Positions 9,201 to 17,818 of a DNA stretch of 64,000 nucleotides are shown piece after piece. Origin of the DNA: Halorubrum sp. 48-1-W (GTDB lineage: Archaea > Halobacteriota > Halobacteria > Halobacteriales > Haloferacaceae); assembly GCF_003287355.1 (NCBI RefSeq), contig NZ_QMIM01000018.1, positions 1-64,000 of the forward strand. Direction: 5' to 3'. The notes beneath the pieces were generated by a model that was given only the letters and a program-made list of their open reading frames with translations, searched no databases and was not told the DNA's origin. Numbering within the stretch: the stretch's first letter is position 1; each line of letters opens with the position of its first letter. Position numbers and translations under genes: made by a program.

Positions 9201-10382
9201 GATCTGCGTCCCGGTCGCGAGGAAGTCGTCCACGAGGTGCATCGTCGCCGGGTGGACGCCCGCGGTCGCGAAGCCGTGGTTCCGCGCGCGGCCGTAGCGG
9301 AGCCGGAACCCCCCGTCCTCCGAGGGGTGCGTGAACACCGGCCGCCCGGCGATCAGGTCCCGCAGGAACTTCTGAGAGGGCTTCGGGCGGGGCGGTCCGG
9401 CGGGCCCGGTCGCGTCGTCGTCGGCCGCTTCGTCGTTGCCCGTCCCCCCGCTCCCGGTACCCCCGTCGCCGTCGCTCCCGTCGCCCGACCCGCCGTCCGC
9501 GTCATCGTCGCCGGCGGCGGTTCCCTCCCCATCGCCGGCCTTCCCGATCGTGCCGTCGATGAGGTCCTGGAGCCACGGCCAGTCGACCTCCTCGAGGTCG
9601 CGGGTGTACCGCTGTATCTTCGGGGCCTTCAACGCGATCCCCTCGGCAGCGACGAGACACATCCCGCCGCGCGCGGAGTTGGTGTCGACGCGTTCGAGGT
9701 CGCGAAAGCCGGAGACCTCCTCGTCGCCGGTGGCCTCCCCGTCGAGCATGATGGGGATGTTCTCCGCGATGAACTTCGACTCCTCGTCCTTCGGCGTGTA
9801 CTGGAGCCCGGTCTCGCGGTCGTACAGCGCGATCTCTTCGGCGTACCGCTCGACCTCCTCGGTTCGCGCGTGGTACTCGTCGATCCCCAGGAGCGCCCGC
9901 GCGTAGTCGGCGACCAGCACCGAGAGCGCCTGTGCGGTCCCGCCGGCCGACCGGATCGGGCCCGCGTAGTAGACGTTGATGAACTCGGTGCCGTCGTCGT
10001 TCTGTAACAGCTCGACGCGGTCGATCCCCTCGATCGGCGCGGCGACGACGCCCTCGGTGAGCAACGCCACGGCGGTCCGGACCGCCCCCTCGATCTTGCC
10101 GGCGCGGGAGTCGTAGTCGCCGACGCTCCCCTCGACGAAGTCGGTGACGAGTTCGAGGGCGGCCTCCTCGCGGGACATCTCGCCTTCGAGTTCGCGGACG
10201 CGCTCCGCGACGCCGTCGATCCCGAGGATGTTCTCGACGCGGTCGGCCATGTCACGGGCGACCGGGATCTCGATCTCCGGTTCGGGGTCCTTCCCCTGGG
10301 CCTTCGCGGTCTCCGCGACCTCGAACGCCTCGTCGAGCCGCTCTTCGAGCCGCGCGAAGTAGCGCTCGTCGGCCGGTCTCAT
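6285..10382 (-). CDS. polC: DNA polymerase D large subunit DP2, with intein
   Basis: This 1365-residue precursor is the catalytic large subunit of the archaeal replicative PolD. Removing a 177-residue intein (939-1115) leaves 1188 residues. Visible features are a disordered Gly/Asp/Ser insert near residues 280-325; a zinc-finger array with repeated CxxC near 680-730 (CPDCGTHTYRSACPDCG, then CGGCG and CPRC); the catalytic NCDGDED motif, interrupted by the intein; and a C-terminal zinc module (CLDCG...CRECGG) followed by the end likely to contact DP1 or PCNA. The gene starts 10 nt after the stop of a PPC-domain gene and is probably co-transcribed with it. The small subunit is not in this window. 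The identity is secure from the motifs and length. Confidence 0.97.
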   Translation of the reverse strand: MRPADERYFARLEERLDEAFEVAETAKAQGKDPEPEIEIPVARDMADRVENILGIDGVAERVRELEGEMSREEAALELVTDFVEGSVGDYDSRAGKIEGAVRTAVALLTEGVVAAPIEGIDRVELLQNDDGTEFINVYYAGPIRSAGGTAQALSVLVADYARALLGIDEYHARTEEVERYAEEIALYDRETGLQYTPKDEESKFIAENIPIMLDGEATGDEEVSGFRDLERVDTNSARGGMCLVAAEGIALKAPKIQRYTRDLEEVDWPWLQDLIDGTIGKAGDGEGTAAGDDDADGGSGDGSDGDGGTGSGGTGNDEAADDDATGPAGPPRPKPSQKFLRDLIAGRPVFTHPSEDGGFRLRYGRARNHGFATAGVHPATMHLVDDFLATGTQIKTERPGKAAGVVPVDSIEGPTVKLANGEVRRIDDPEEALAVRNGVEAVLDLGEYLVNYGEFVENNHPLAPASYVYEWWVQEFEAAGADVQALEDDPNVDLEHPEPAEALEWADGYDCPLHPDYTYLWHDISVGAFEALADAVADGEVVEGVLAVEHTDPVARALETLLVEHTATPDALRIPTWRPLARSLGVDDGLRKGWETLPAAAREWDGGDNAVKAVNAVAPFAVRERAPVRIGNRMGRPEKSESRDLSPAVHTLFPINEAGGPQRDVAEAARTMDDRGQRGHLELEVADRACPDCGTHTYRSACPDCGTHTEPHYECGGCGTVCEPDEAGRVECPRCEWEVTAATPQEVDLNDAYRSAMDVVGERESAFEILKGVQGLTSTNKTPEAIEKGVLRAKNGVTSFKDGTVRYDMTDLPVTAVRPEELDVTADHFRELGYETDVDGDPLRHDDQLVELKVQDVVLSDGAAEHMLRTADFVDDLLAQFYDLPRFYEVNERDDLVGELVFGMAPHTSAATVGRVIGFTSAAVGYAHPYFHAAKRRNCFHPETEIEYRDGSGRHRERIEEFVEDRLEDPRTDDFGTLVEELDGDVLVPSIDERGNRSTRPVTAVSKHRSQDHLVRIETRRGRSIRVTPDHTMLRVDGDGIERVVASELDPGDPLPAAVRERTTAEPVTGTAADGGIGTDEVVSVEPLESDVDYTYNLTVADTHTLMTNNLYISQCDGDEDCVMLLMDGLLNFSKTFLPNQRGGKMDAPLVMSSRIDPSEIDDEAHNMDIVRRYPLEFYEATREMADPEVVEERIQLGEDTLGTDDEYRGFDHTHDTTDIAMGPDLSAYKTLGDMMEKMDAQLELARKLRAVDETDVAERVIEYHFLPDIIGNLRAFSRQETRCLDCGEKYRRMPLSGDCRECGGRVNLTVHEGSVSKYVDTAIEVAERFGCRPYTKQRLYVLEDALESIFEDDTNKPTTIADFM
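7038..7568 (-). other. Mini-intein inside polC
   Basis: This is a 177-residue intein between host residues Asn and Cys of the NCDGDED motif. Block A begins CFHPETEIEYRDG (nucleophile Cys1). Block B is RSIRVTPDHTML (TxxH). Block F is near YNLTVADTHTLMTNN. The C-terminus is LYISQ, so the last residue is Gln rather than Asn and the penultimate residue is Ser rather than His; the +1 host residue is Cys. No LAGLIDADG endonuclease motif is present, so the element can splice but probably not home. The final 10 codons are strikingly AT-rich for this gene. Terminal Gln is known in PolD inteins from Pyrococcus. Confidence 0.93.
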
Positions 10383-10392
10383 CGCCGTCGGG

Positions 10393-10818
10393 TCACAGCC
10401 ATAGGTCGAGGTCGGTGACCGGGTCGTGTTCGCGCTCGAGCGGATCGGCGAACGCCCGGAGGTGACACTCGCCCGTCCAGACGGTCGCCGAGTCGAGGTG
10501 GCCGGCGAGCGCCTGTCCGCTCGGCCGCGACATCACCGCGTGGGTGTGCGCGAAGACGTCGCCCTCGAGGAGCGAAACGTTGCCGACGCAGGCGGCGACC
10601 TCCAGCGGCTCGTCGAACGTCACCGATCGGTACTCCGTCTCCTCCTGGTCGTAGAACCAGACCTCCGCGTCCCGGACCGCCCCGAGCGCCGAGAACCACC
10701 CGGCGTCGACGCCCTCCTCGCGGGCGAGGCCCTCGATCTCCTCGCGCCAGTCGGCCCCCGTCTCGAACCGCGCGACGTACTCCGCCGTCGGTTCGACTTC
10801 GCGGTACTGCATAGACAC
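10393..10818 (-). CDS. PPC (DUF296) domain DNA-binding protein
   Basis: This 141-residue protein consists of one PPC/DUF296 domain. Prokaryotic members are trimeric and often bind zinc. It shows the expected GWFSALGAVRDAEVWFYD strand-turn region, the AHTHAVMSRPSGQALAGHL segment with conserved His residues, and GECHLRAF near the end. No AT-hook is present, as is usual for prokaryotic forms. The biochemical role in archaea is unclear; DNA binding is inferred from the family. A TTTTT-type TATA element lies about 26 nt upstream of ATG 10818. It immediately precedes polC with a 10-nt gap and likely shares its transcript. Confidence 0.85.
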   Translation of the reverse strand: MSMQYREVEPTAEYVARFETGADWREEIEGLAREEGVDAGWFSALGAVRDAEVWFYDQEETEYRSVTFDEPLEVAACVGNVSLLEGDVFAHTHAVMSRPSGQALAGHLDSATVWTGECHLRAFADPLEREHDPVTDLDLWL

Positions 10819-11101
10819 CGATTACGGTCCGGGGAGAAAAAGCCTTCAGTCGCCGGCCCGGTCGGCCACGACCTCGGGCGACCCGAGCCGAGAGAGCTGG
10901 CCGGACCCCACGAAACGGTCTCATCAACCGACTGAGCACTGAAATGTCAAATCGAATAGAATGCCGATCACCCACGGATGCTCCGCTTTCGAACCGGGAT
11001 AGACCACACCGTTTATGTTCTCTCCTCAAAAGCCGTTATACTAGAATCGATAATGGTCAATGATGTTGTAACGATGACACAGAGTGTAGCGGGTGATGCT
11101 C

Positions 11102-12454
11102 ATGGCGACTGACACCGAACCGGGGACGCCGGAAGCGGATCTGACGTATCCGGAACGCTCTTGGTCGGGGTTTTTCAAGGAACATTTCGGCCCGTCGATG
11201 TTGTGGGCGCTCATCAGTATCGGCGGAAGCCACATCGTGCTCGCACCGACACTGGGAGGGTTCTTCGGACTGTTCGCGGTCTGGATCTTCGTGTTCATCT
11301 ATCTCGTCAAATACGGCGGCTGGGAACTGGGTATACGGTATAATTACGGCGTCGGCGGGAACCCGATAGAGGCCTACACCGACCTTCCGGGACCGAAAAA
11401 CTGGGCGTTGTGGCTGACGGCTCTCATCTTCACCGTGTTCTATACGGGGATCACGGCGTCGGTCGCAGCCAGCACGACGGCACTCGCGATGGTCGTGTCG
11501 CCGTTGAGTTTCATCCAGACCTACGCGGTGCTCGTCGGCGTCGCGGCGGTGCTGGTGCTCGTCTCGCGGTACAGCCTGCTCGAAAAGGTCCTGTTGGTCT
11601 TTACCGTCTCGCTCGGTGTCCTGCTCGTGATCGGCGTGTTGGTCGGTCCGCCGTCGACCGACGTCATCGCCGAGACGACGTTCAACGTCCCGGACCTGAC
11701 CGGTGCGCTGTTCGTCGGACTGTTCGCCGCTGCCGCCGGGTTCGCCCCGACCGGCTTCAGCACGAGCATCCTCATCGGGAGCTGGAGCATGGCCAAAGAG
11801 GGGGGAACGAGCGAACTCCGCGAACGAGGACTCGACCCGGAAGACGAACGGTATCACGACTACATCCGCCAGTGGATCAGGACCGGCCGGCGGGACTTCA
11901 ACATCGGTTACGGGTTCAGTCTGATCCTCGCGATCGCGATGATCGTGCTCGCGTCCAACGTGTTGTACCCCGAGCCGCCGACCGACGAGAACCTCGCCGT
12001 CGCGCTGGGGAACATCCTCACCGAGTCGTTCGGTCCGTGGTCGTTCTGGGCGATGCTCCTCGGTGCGTTCGCAGCGCTGTACTCGACGGTCATCACCCTC
12101 CTCGACGGCGCGTCACGCGCCACCTCCGACATCCTCCCGATGGCGCTGGAAGGCCGTACCGTCGACACGGAACTGGTGCGTCGAACCGTCATCGCGGGGA
12201 TGGCGCTCGGGAGCGTCGTGCCGCTCATCCTCATCGGCGAACTGCCGGTGACGCTCATCGTCTGGATCGCGGCGATCCTCGCGATGGTCGAGGTGTTCTT
12301 CTATCCGGCGAACTGGTACGTCGTCGAGAAGAACCTCCCCGAGGCGTTCCGCCCGTCGACGACGTGGAAGGTCTACTACGTCGTGGCTATCGCGCTCGTG
12401 TTCCTCTTCGGGGTCATGGGCGCACTGGAGACCTTCAACGTCATCGGCGTCTGA
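11102..12454 (+). CDS. Nramp-related membrane transporter lacking the canonical metal motif
   Basis: This polytopic membrane protein of about 450 residues has roughly eleven hydrophobic segments and resembles the Nramp/APC-fold family. The first helix, GPSMLWALISIGGSHIVLAP, aligns with the Nramp TM1, but the metal-binding DPGN is replaced by SIGGSH. The TM6 region reads FAPTGFSTSILIGSW instead of the usual MPH motif. Substrate may therefore differ from Mn/Fe. Possible starts are GTG 11093, ATG 11096 and ATG 11102; I use the last. TATA-like elements lie at 11011-11017 and 11035-11041. The end of the gene sits in a 23-bp tandem repeat that includes the stop codon. Confidence 0.75.
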   Translation: MATDTEPGTPEADLTYPERSWSGFFKEHFGPSMLWALISIGGSHIVLAPTLGGFFGLFAVWIFVFIYLVKYGGWELGIRYNYGVGGNPIEAYTDLPGPKNWALWLTALIFTVFYTGITASVAASTTALAMVVSPLSFIQTYAVLVGVAAVLVLVSRYSLLEKVLLVFTVSLGVLLVIGVLVGPPSTDVIAETTFNVPDLTGALFVGLFAAAAGFAPTGFSTSILIGSWSMAKEGGTSELRERGLDPEDERYHDYIRQWIRTGRRDFNIGYGFSLILAIAMIVLASNVLYPEPPTDENLAVALGNILTESFGPWSFWAMLLGAFAALYSTVITLLDGASRATSDILPMALEGRTVDTELVRRTVIAGMALGSVVPLILIGELPVTLIVWIAAILAMVEVFFYPANWYVVEKNLPEAFRPSTTWKVYYVVAIALVFLFGVMGALETFNVIGV

Positions 12455-12503
12455 CCGTCGACGTCATCGACGTCTGACCGTCGACGTCATCAGCGTCCGA
12501 CCG
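12435..12503. repeat. Three tandem 23-bp units spanning a stop codon
   Basis: Units 12435-12457, 12458-12480 and 12481-12503 share the pattern TCRACGTCATCRRCGTCYG followed by ACCG. The first unit contains the last codons and TGA stop of the transporter gene; the other two lie in the gap before the convergent flavoenzyme gene. This looks like slippage or duplication at the 3' end of the gene. Confidence 0.8.
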
Positions 12504-12523
12504 AGGTCCGGTCGACTCCGGGG

Positions 12524-13705
12524 CTACCTCGATGTCGTCTCCCGGATCGTCGTTCGATCGACCGTCTCCCACGACGTGTGACCGGCGAGCGCGAGCGTCG
12601 CGTCGAGGTCCGCAAGCAGATTCGAGAGGACCGATCGGACGCCGGACTCCCCGTCGACTGCCAGCCCGTACAGATACGGTCGACCGACCGCGACCGCGTC
12701 CGCGCCGAGCGCCATCGCGACGAACGCGTCGGCCCCCCGGCGGACCCCGCTGTCGAACAGAACGGGTATCCGACCGTCGACCGCGTCGACGACCCCCGGA
12801 AGCGCCTCGAGCGCGGCGAGCGCGTTGTCGATCTGTCGACCGCCGTGGTTCGAGACGACCACCCCGTCCGCACCGCGTTCGACGGCCGTCAGCGCGTCTC
12901 TCGGGTGGAGGATCCCTTTCACGAGAACGGGTAGGTCGGTCGATTCGGCGACCCGTTCGAGGTCGTCCCAGTCGAACGCCGAGTGTCCGAACACCGCCGA
13001 GAAGTGGTCGATAGCCGAGTCTACGTCCGCCTCGGGGGGTTCGTCGAGGCCGTCGCGAAACGCGGGGTCCGTCAGGTAGTTCTCGATCCCTTCGCCGTCG
13101 AGAAACGGCAGGTACCCCCGGTCGAGGGTGGACTCGCGCCACCCCATCACGTGGGCGTCGACCGTGACGACGACCGCCTCGTACCCCGCCGCTTCGGCTC
13201 GGCGGAGGAAACTCTCCGTGATCGCGTCGTCGCTACTGGGATACAGTTGGAACCAGAGCGTGCCGTCACCGACAGCCTCGGCGATCGCTTCGAGGCTGTG
13301 GGAGGCGACCGAACTGACGATCATCGGCACCTCGAGTGACCGGGCTGCTCGAGCGGTCGCAATCTCGCCTTCGTCGTGGTAGTTGGTCTGAATCCCGACC
13401 GGCGCGAGCAAAAGCGGCGTCCGAAGGGTGGAGCCGAGGAGGTCGACCGAGTGGTCGCGGTCGGTGACGTCTCGGAGCATCCGCGGGACGATCCGGTAGC
13501 GTTCGAACGCGGTCCGGTTGTGGTCCATCGTTCGATCGCCGCCCGCGCCGCCGGTGAGAAACGCCGTCGCGTCGTCGTCCAACGCTTCGAGAGCCGCCTC
13601 GCGTACCGCCTCGATCGCGGTCGGCGTTTCGGGTGGCTCACCGGAGAGGAGGGTGTCGAGCCGGTCTCCGGCCGTCGGTCTCGACCGCAGACGGTCGTCA
13701 CTCAT
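12524..13705 (-). CDS. FMN-dependent alpha-hydroxy-acid oxidase/dehydrogenase (lactate oxidase-like)
   Basis: This 393-residue TIM-barrel flavoenzyme oxidises an alpha-hydroxy acid such as L-lactate to the 2-oxo acid. The family signature SNHGGRQID is present with catalytic His287, as is the FMN phosphate-binding tail DSGVRRGADAFVAMALGADAV. LLLAPVGIQ and WFQLYPSSD are further conserved FMN-site segments. Substrate and electron acceptor (oxygen versus quinone) cannot be read from the sequence; the closest resemblance is to lactate 2-monooxygenase-like members. I start at ATG 13705; an upstream GTG at 13735 would add ten residues. It is convergent with the Nramp-like gene and stands alone, with a 440-bp upstream gap. 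Confidence 0.88.
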   Translation of the reverse strand: MSDDRLRSRPTAGDRLDTLLSGEPPETPTAIEAVREAALEALDDDATAFLTGGAGGDRTMDHNRTAFERYRIVPRMLRDVTDRDHSVDLLGSTLRTPLLLAPVGIQTNYHDEGEIATARAARSLEVPMIVSSVASHSLEAIAEAVGDGTLWFQLYPSSDDAITESFLRRAEAAGYEAVVVTVDAHVMGWRESTLDRGYLPFLDGEGIENYLTDPAFRDGLDEPPEADVDSAIDHFSAVFGHSAFDWDDLERVAESTDLPVLVKGILHPRDALTAVERGADGVVVSNHGGRQIDNALAALEALPGVVDAVDGRIPVLFDSGVRRGADAFVAMALGADAVAVGRPYLYGLAVDGESGVRSVLSNLLADLDATLALAGHTSWETVDRTTIRETTSR

Positions 13706-14145
13706 GATCTCCCCGGGGAACGTGGCGTCCCTCACGCCGTACTCGCGTTCGGGTGACCCCTCCGAGCCGCGTCCGGTCCGTCACAGCCAGCGTGGCCGTC
13801 GAAACCCGTCCGTCGTCGAGTGATCGACACCGACGGTCGAAATCCAAGCCCATTGCGGATACGTGCGAGACCTCGAAAATATAGCTACTGGGTACGCGTC
13901 GACCCCCCCGGCGCGAGGCGGCGTCGGTCGGCCGAAAGCGACTTTCCCGTCCACCGCGAGTGCGTCTCGACTTCGTGCGCGACACGTCGGCCTCCGAGGC
14001 ATCGGTCGGAGGTGACTCCGAAGTAGTTTTGATATCGCGATATTCCATTTATCGAGTGGCGACGGGCGGGCGGATCGTCGGACGAGACTCGTCGGAAAAC
14101 ACGGCCGCTATCGGCTTCGAGCGAGAAAACGGAGAAGAGCGAGCG
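13706..14145. other. Non-coding gap with a 12-bp palindrome
   Basis: No credible gene is visible; open frames here have arginine-rich, non-haloarchaeal composition. A perfect palindrome ATATCGCGATAT lies at 14032-14043, and a TATA-like GCTATATTTTCG (minus strand) near 13877-13888. These could belong to the promoter of the flavoenzyme gene, which would then have a long leader, but the link is unproven. Confidence 0.4.
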
Positions 14146-14520
14146 TTAGAAGGGTGCCTGCGGCCCTTCGTCGTCGTCGTCGGTCGTCTCGCCGGGGAAC
14201 GACGGGGACATGCCGCCGCCGCCGCCCGTGCCGCCGAGGTCGCCGTCGGCACCCGCCCCCATGCCGGTGTCGGCGTGGACGGTCTCGATCTCGGGGATCT
14301 CCTTGACCATCCGGGACTTGATCGCCTGGATCGTCATCGGGGAGATACCACAGCCGGAACACGCGCCGCCGAGTTGGATCTGGACCTCGCCGGTCTCGCG
14401 GTCGAGGTGGCTGATCGCGGCGCTGCCGCCGTGCATCTGGATCTGCGGGAAGTTGCGCCGCAGGAAGTTCGTGATCCGCTCGCGGAGGTCGTTTTCCGGG
14501 TCGCTCGTATCCGTGCTCAT
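14146..14520 (-). CDS. NifU C-terminal domain protein, Fe-S cluster scaffold
   Basis: This 124-residue protein has a NifU/Nfu-type domain (residues about 10-85), which carries a transient Fe-S cluster for delivery to apo-proteins. The paired cysteines are in GGACSGCGISPMTIQ, the family's CxxC motif. QIQMHGGSAAISHLD and the helix IKSRMVKEIPEI are also typical. After residue 90 there is a disordered Gly/Asp-rich tail. ATG 14520 is preferred over the in-frame ATG 14577 because the latter would overlap the upstream gene's stop and adds no family sequence. A TATA-like GGCATAAGC lies about 29 nt upstream. Confidence 0.9.
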   Translation of the reverse strand: MSTDTSDPENDLRERITNFLRRNFPQIQMHGGSAAISHLDRETGEVQIQLGGACSGCGISPMTIQAIKSRMVKEIPEIETVHADTGMGAGADGDLGGTGGGGGMSPSFPGETTDDDDEGPQAPF

Positions 14521-14573
14521 GTCCCCGAATTGGCGGTCGGTCGGCTTATGCCTTTGGTTCGGACGGATCGGCA

Positions 14574-14900
14574 TCACTCGGGCGTGTCGACGCCGAGCGT
14601 TCGGTAGAGCTCCGCTTCGATCCGTTCGACGTACTCCTCGAGGGTCGCCTCGAACGTCTCGTCGTCGACGAGGACCCCCTGAAGCCGATCTCTGGGGTTG
14701 TCGGGCAGTTCGACGCGGAACTGGCCGTCCTCGTAGGTCGGCTCGGACTCGTTGAGCACCATCTGGTCGATCCCGTGGACCAGTTCGGAGTCGTACCGCT
14801 CGTTCATCTGGTTGAACGCGTTCTTGTACGCCCGCTGGAGCTCCGGGAAGTAGTGGACGTACTTGTCCTCGAACTTATCGGGGTCGAACTCGGCTGCCAT
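14574..14900 (-). CDS. Conserved haloarchaeal protein of unknown function
   Basis: This 108-residue acidic protein starts MAAEFDPDKFEDKYVHYFPELQRAYKNAF. It is predicted to be mostly helical, with a short strand pair in the middle (DGQFRVELPDN, DRLQGVLVDD). I recall similar proteins as conserved in haloarchaea (possibly the DUF5783 group) but cannot confirm the family. A TTTTT-type TATA element lies about 26 nt before ATG 14900. It precedes the NifU-domain gene, separated by its promoter. No function is assigned. Confidence 0.7.
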   Translation of the reverse strand: MAAEFDPDKFEDKYVHYFPELQRAYKNAFNQMNERYDSELVHGIDQMVLNESEPTYEDGQFRVELPDNPRDRLQGVLVDDETFEATLEEYVERIEAELYRTLGVDTPE

Positions 14901-15084
14901 GTCCGATCGGACGGTTCGCCGGGGAAAAAGCCGGTCGATCGTCGACGCGCCGGGTGGGAGAGCCCAAATCGCCGGGGGTGACCCGCTCTATCGGCCAGGT
15001 CGGACGAAAGCGTGGGATTCGGGCAGTGATGGAAGTAAAGTATATTTCGCTATATGGAATCGGCGACGGGGCTCGACCCGCCGC

Positions 15085-17784
15085 TCACCGCAACCGTCCG
15101 AACAGCGTGTAGTCGTCGTCCGGCTCGTACCGGCGGAACAGGAGGCTGTTGGCGAGCACGCTCACGCTGGAGAACGCCATCGCGGCGGCGGCCAGCGCGG
15201 GCTGGAGGAGCCCGAGCGACGCCAGCGGGATCATCGCCGTATTGTAGCCGAACGCCCACACGAGGTTCTGTTTGATCTTCCGGAGCGTGGCGTCGGAGAC
15301 CCGGATCGCCTTTACCACGTCGAGCGGGTCGTCACGCATCAGCGTCACGTCGGCCGCCTCGATCGCCACGTCCGTCCCGCTCCCGATGGCGGTCCCGACG
15401 TACGCGACCGCCAGCGCCGGCGCGTCGTTGACGCCGTCGCCGACCATCATCGCCTTGCGCCCGTCGGCTTGGATCGACTCCACCGCGTCGGATTTGTCCT
15501 CGGGGAGGACCTCCGCCCGGACGTCGGCGGGATCGATCCCGACCCGCTCTGCGACCGCGCGGGCGGTCCGCTCGTTGTCGCCGGTGATCATCATCACGTC
15601 GAGACCGCGCTCGCGGAGGGCTGTGACCGCGTCGGCCGCGCTCGCTTTCACCGTGTCGGCGTCGGCGACCACGCCGAGGAGTTCCCCCGCGTCCGTGCCG
15701 GCTGGCACGCGGGCGACGAGCATCGCCGTCTTCCCCTCGGCTTCGAGCCGTTCCATCGTCCCCGCCGCGGGTTCCGGGTCGATCCCGTTCTCGCGGAGGA
15801 GCTTCCGGTTGCCGACGAGTATTTCGTCGCCCCCGACCGTCGCGCGGATGCCCTGACCGGGCACGTTCTCGAAGCGTTCGGCGTCCCCGACGTCGAGCCC
15901 GCGTTCCTCGGCACCCTCGACGATGGCGCGCGCGAGCGGGTGCTCGCTGTCCCGCTCGGCCGTCGCGGCGAGCTGGAGCATCTCGTCGGCCGTGAGACCG
16001 TCGGTCCCGTCGGGTCCCGTCCCGGGTTCGTCGCCGGAGCCCGCCGTCGAGGCGGTCCCGCCGTCGGGGATGGGCTCGCCGTCGGAGCCGAACGCGACCA
16101 CGTCGGTCAGTTCCATCGCGCCCTCGGTGAGCGTCCCCGTCTTGTCGAAGACGACCGTGTCGACGTCCTTGGCGCGCTCCAGCACGTCGCCCCCCTTGAA
16201 CAGGACGCCGTTGCGTGCGCCGATGGAGGTACCGACCATCGTGGCCGCCGGCGTCGCCAACCCGAGCGCGCAGGGACAGGCGATGAGCACCGCCGAGGCG
16301 AACACGACGATCGCGAACTCGACGACCGAGACGCCGCCGCCCGCGGCCGCCGGGCCGCCGGCGACGAGCCCCCACAGCGGGAGCGCGCTCACGAACCCGG
16401 CGAGCGCCTCGGGGAACAGGAACCAGACCGTCCCCCACAACAGGGCGTTCGCGATGACCGCGGGGACGAAGTACGCCGAGATGCGGTCGGCGAGGTTCTG
16501 GATCTCCGGCTGGCGCGACTGCGCCTCCTTCACCGTCCGGACGATCTGTTGGAGGGCGGTGTCCTCGCCCACATTCGTCGCCTCGACGACGAGGACGCCG
16601 TTCTCGTTGATCGTGGAGCCGACGACCTCGTCACCCTCGCGCTTCTCGACCGGGACCGACTCGCCGGTCACCATGGACTCGTCGACCGCGCTCTGCCCGT
16701 CGACGACGACGCCGTCGGTGGGGATCTTCTCGCCCGGCCGGATCTTCATCCGGTCGCCTGACTCGACCGCGTCGAGCGACACCTCCTCTTCGGTGCCGTC
16801 GGCGTCGACGAGCGTCGCCGTCTCGGCCTCCATCTCCAGTAGCTTCCGGAGCGCCTCGCCGGCCTGCCCCTTCGAACGGGCCTCGAGGTAGTTGCCGAGG
16901 GTGATGAACACGAGGATGAACGCGGCTGTGTCGAAGTAGAGGCTCCCCGCGATCAACCCGGAGAGGACCGCGACTGAGTAGAGGTACGCGGTGGTGGACC
17001 CGAGCGCGATCAGCACGTCCATGTTGGCACGCCGGTTCCTGACGAGCGCCGTGTAGGAGTTCCGGTAGAACGGCCGGCCGAGCACGACCTGTACCGGCGT
17101 CGCGAGCAGGAACTGTAGCCAGCCGACCTCGACGCCGACGACGGTTCCCGGGAGGAGCCCCCCGTCGAACAGCAGGTGGTCGGCCATGAACGCGAACAGG
17201 GGGACCGCGAGGGCTGTACCGAACAGCGTCAGCCGGAGCTGTCTGCGGATCTCCTCCTCTCGTGCAGCGTCGCGGGCGCTTTGACCCGAATCGGCGTCGG
17301 AACCGTCGGCAGTGGAACCGGCGTCCCCTGCGGTCCCGTCGTCACTGCCGGCGCCGCCCCCACGCTCGCGGACCGGCGAGTAACCGGCCGACTCGATCGC
17401 GTCGTACAGGTCCGGGAGCGACGCGTCGGCGGGGTTGTACGTGACCTGTGCCTCGTCGGTGGCGTAGTTCACGTCGGCGTCGATCACGCCCGGCGTGTCC
17501 GTCAGGGCCTCCGCGTTCGCCTCGGCGCAGTTCGCACACGACATGTCCGTGATCGCGACCGTGGTCGTCTCCGAGACCGCGCCGTAGCCGGCCGACGCGA
17601 CCGCGTCGTAGATCTCGCGGAGCGATACCGTCCCGGGATCGTACTCGACCGTCGCCTCGTCGGTGGCGTAGTTCGCCGTCGCCGACGCCACGCCGTCGAG
17701 GTCCTCGAGGGTGTCCCGTATCGTCGCCGAACAGTTGGCACAGGACATCCCCGTGACGTCGAGGTGAGCCGTTCTGTCTGTCAT
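15085..17784 (-). CDS. copA: Copper-translocating P1B-type ATPase
   Basis: This 899-residue membrane ATPase exports copper from the cytoplasm. Two N-terminal HMA domains carry CxxC pairs at C15/C18 and C83/C86. A charged Gly/Ser linker follows, then eight expected membrane helices. The ion-path motif CPC is at 503-505. DKTGT, with phosphorylated Asp547, the TGES actuator loop, SEHPLARAI (the HP motif of P1B pumps) and [10 protein letters not shown] are all present. I start at ATG 17784, directly before [18 protein letters not shown]; the longer ORF to 17868 adds non-homologous residues. It lies downstream of, and codirectional with, the TRASH-domain regulator, with its own promoter at 17819-17870. 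CPC and the HMA type point to Cu(I) or Ag(I). Confidence 0.93.
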   Translation of the reverse strand: MTDRTAHLDVTGMSCANCSATIRDTLEDLDGVASATANYATDEATVEYDPGTVSLREIYDAVASAGYGAVSETTTVAITDMSCANCAEANAEALTDTPGVIDADVNYATDEAQVTYNPADASLPDLYDAIESAGYSPVRERGGGAGSDDGTAGDAGSTADGSDADSGQSARDAAREEEIRRQLRLTLFGTALAVPLFAFMADHLLFDGGLLPGTVVGVEVGWLQFLLATPVQVVLGRPFYRNSYTALVRNRRANMDVLIALGSTTAYLYSVAVLSGLIAGSLYFDTAAFILVFITLGNYLEARSKGQAGEALRKLLEMEAETATLVDADGTEEEVSLDAVESGDRMKIRPGEKIPTDGVVVDGQSAVDESMVTGESVPVEKREGDEVVGSTINENGVLVVEATNVGEDTALQQIVRTVKEAQSRQPEIQNLADRISAYFVPAVIANALLWGTVWFLFPEALAGFVSALPLWGLVAGGPAAAGGGVSVVEFAIVVFASAVLIACPCALGLATPAATMVGTSIGARNGVLFKGGDVLERAKDVDTVVFDKTGTLTEGAMELTDVVAFGSDGEPIPDGGTASTAGSGDEPGTGPDGTDGLTADEMLQLAATAERDSEHPLARAIVEGAEERGLDVGDAERFENVPGQGIRATVGGDEILVGNRKLLRENGIDPEPAAGTMERLEAEGKTAMLVARVPAGTDAGELLGVVADADTVKASAADAVTALRERGLDVMMITGDNERTARAVAERVGIDPADVRAEVLPEDKSDAVESIQADGRKAMMVGDGVNDAPALAVAYVGTAIGSGTDVAIEAADVTLMRDDPLDVVKAIRVSDATLRKIKQNLVWAFGYNTAMIPLASLGLLQPALAAAAMAFSSVSVLANSLLFRRYEPDDDYTLFGRLR

Positions 17785-17818
17785 CTGTATGCTACTAGGG
17801 GCTCCACCCTTAGCTGGG

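Noticed and set aside
7662-10007. 781-codon open frame on the plus strand opposite polC
   Set aside because: It is a frame shadow of polC: composition is Arg/Val/Leu-rich without haloarchaeal acidity, it has no recognisable domain, and the minus-strand frame has clear PolD motifs throughout.
11053-11112. 19-codon upstream frame overlapping the start of the Nramp-like gene
   Set aside because: A leader peptide is possible, but the nearest TATA-like element would start transcription downstream of its ATG and no attenuation structure is visible.
13698-14048. 116-codon minus-strand frame in the gap before the flavoenzyme
   Set aside because: Arg-rich and overlaps the flavoenzyme start; no domain and no typical acidic composition.
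14863-16761. 632-codon open frame opposite copA
   Set aside because: Arg/Asp/Val-rich shadow with no motifs; the minus strand carries the full P-type ATPase.
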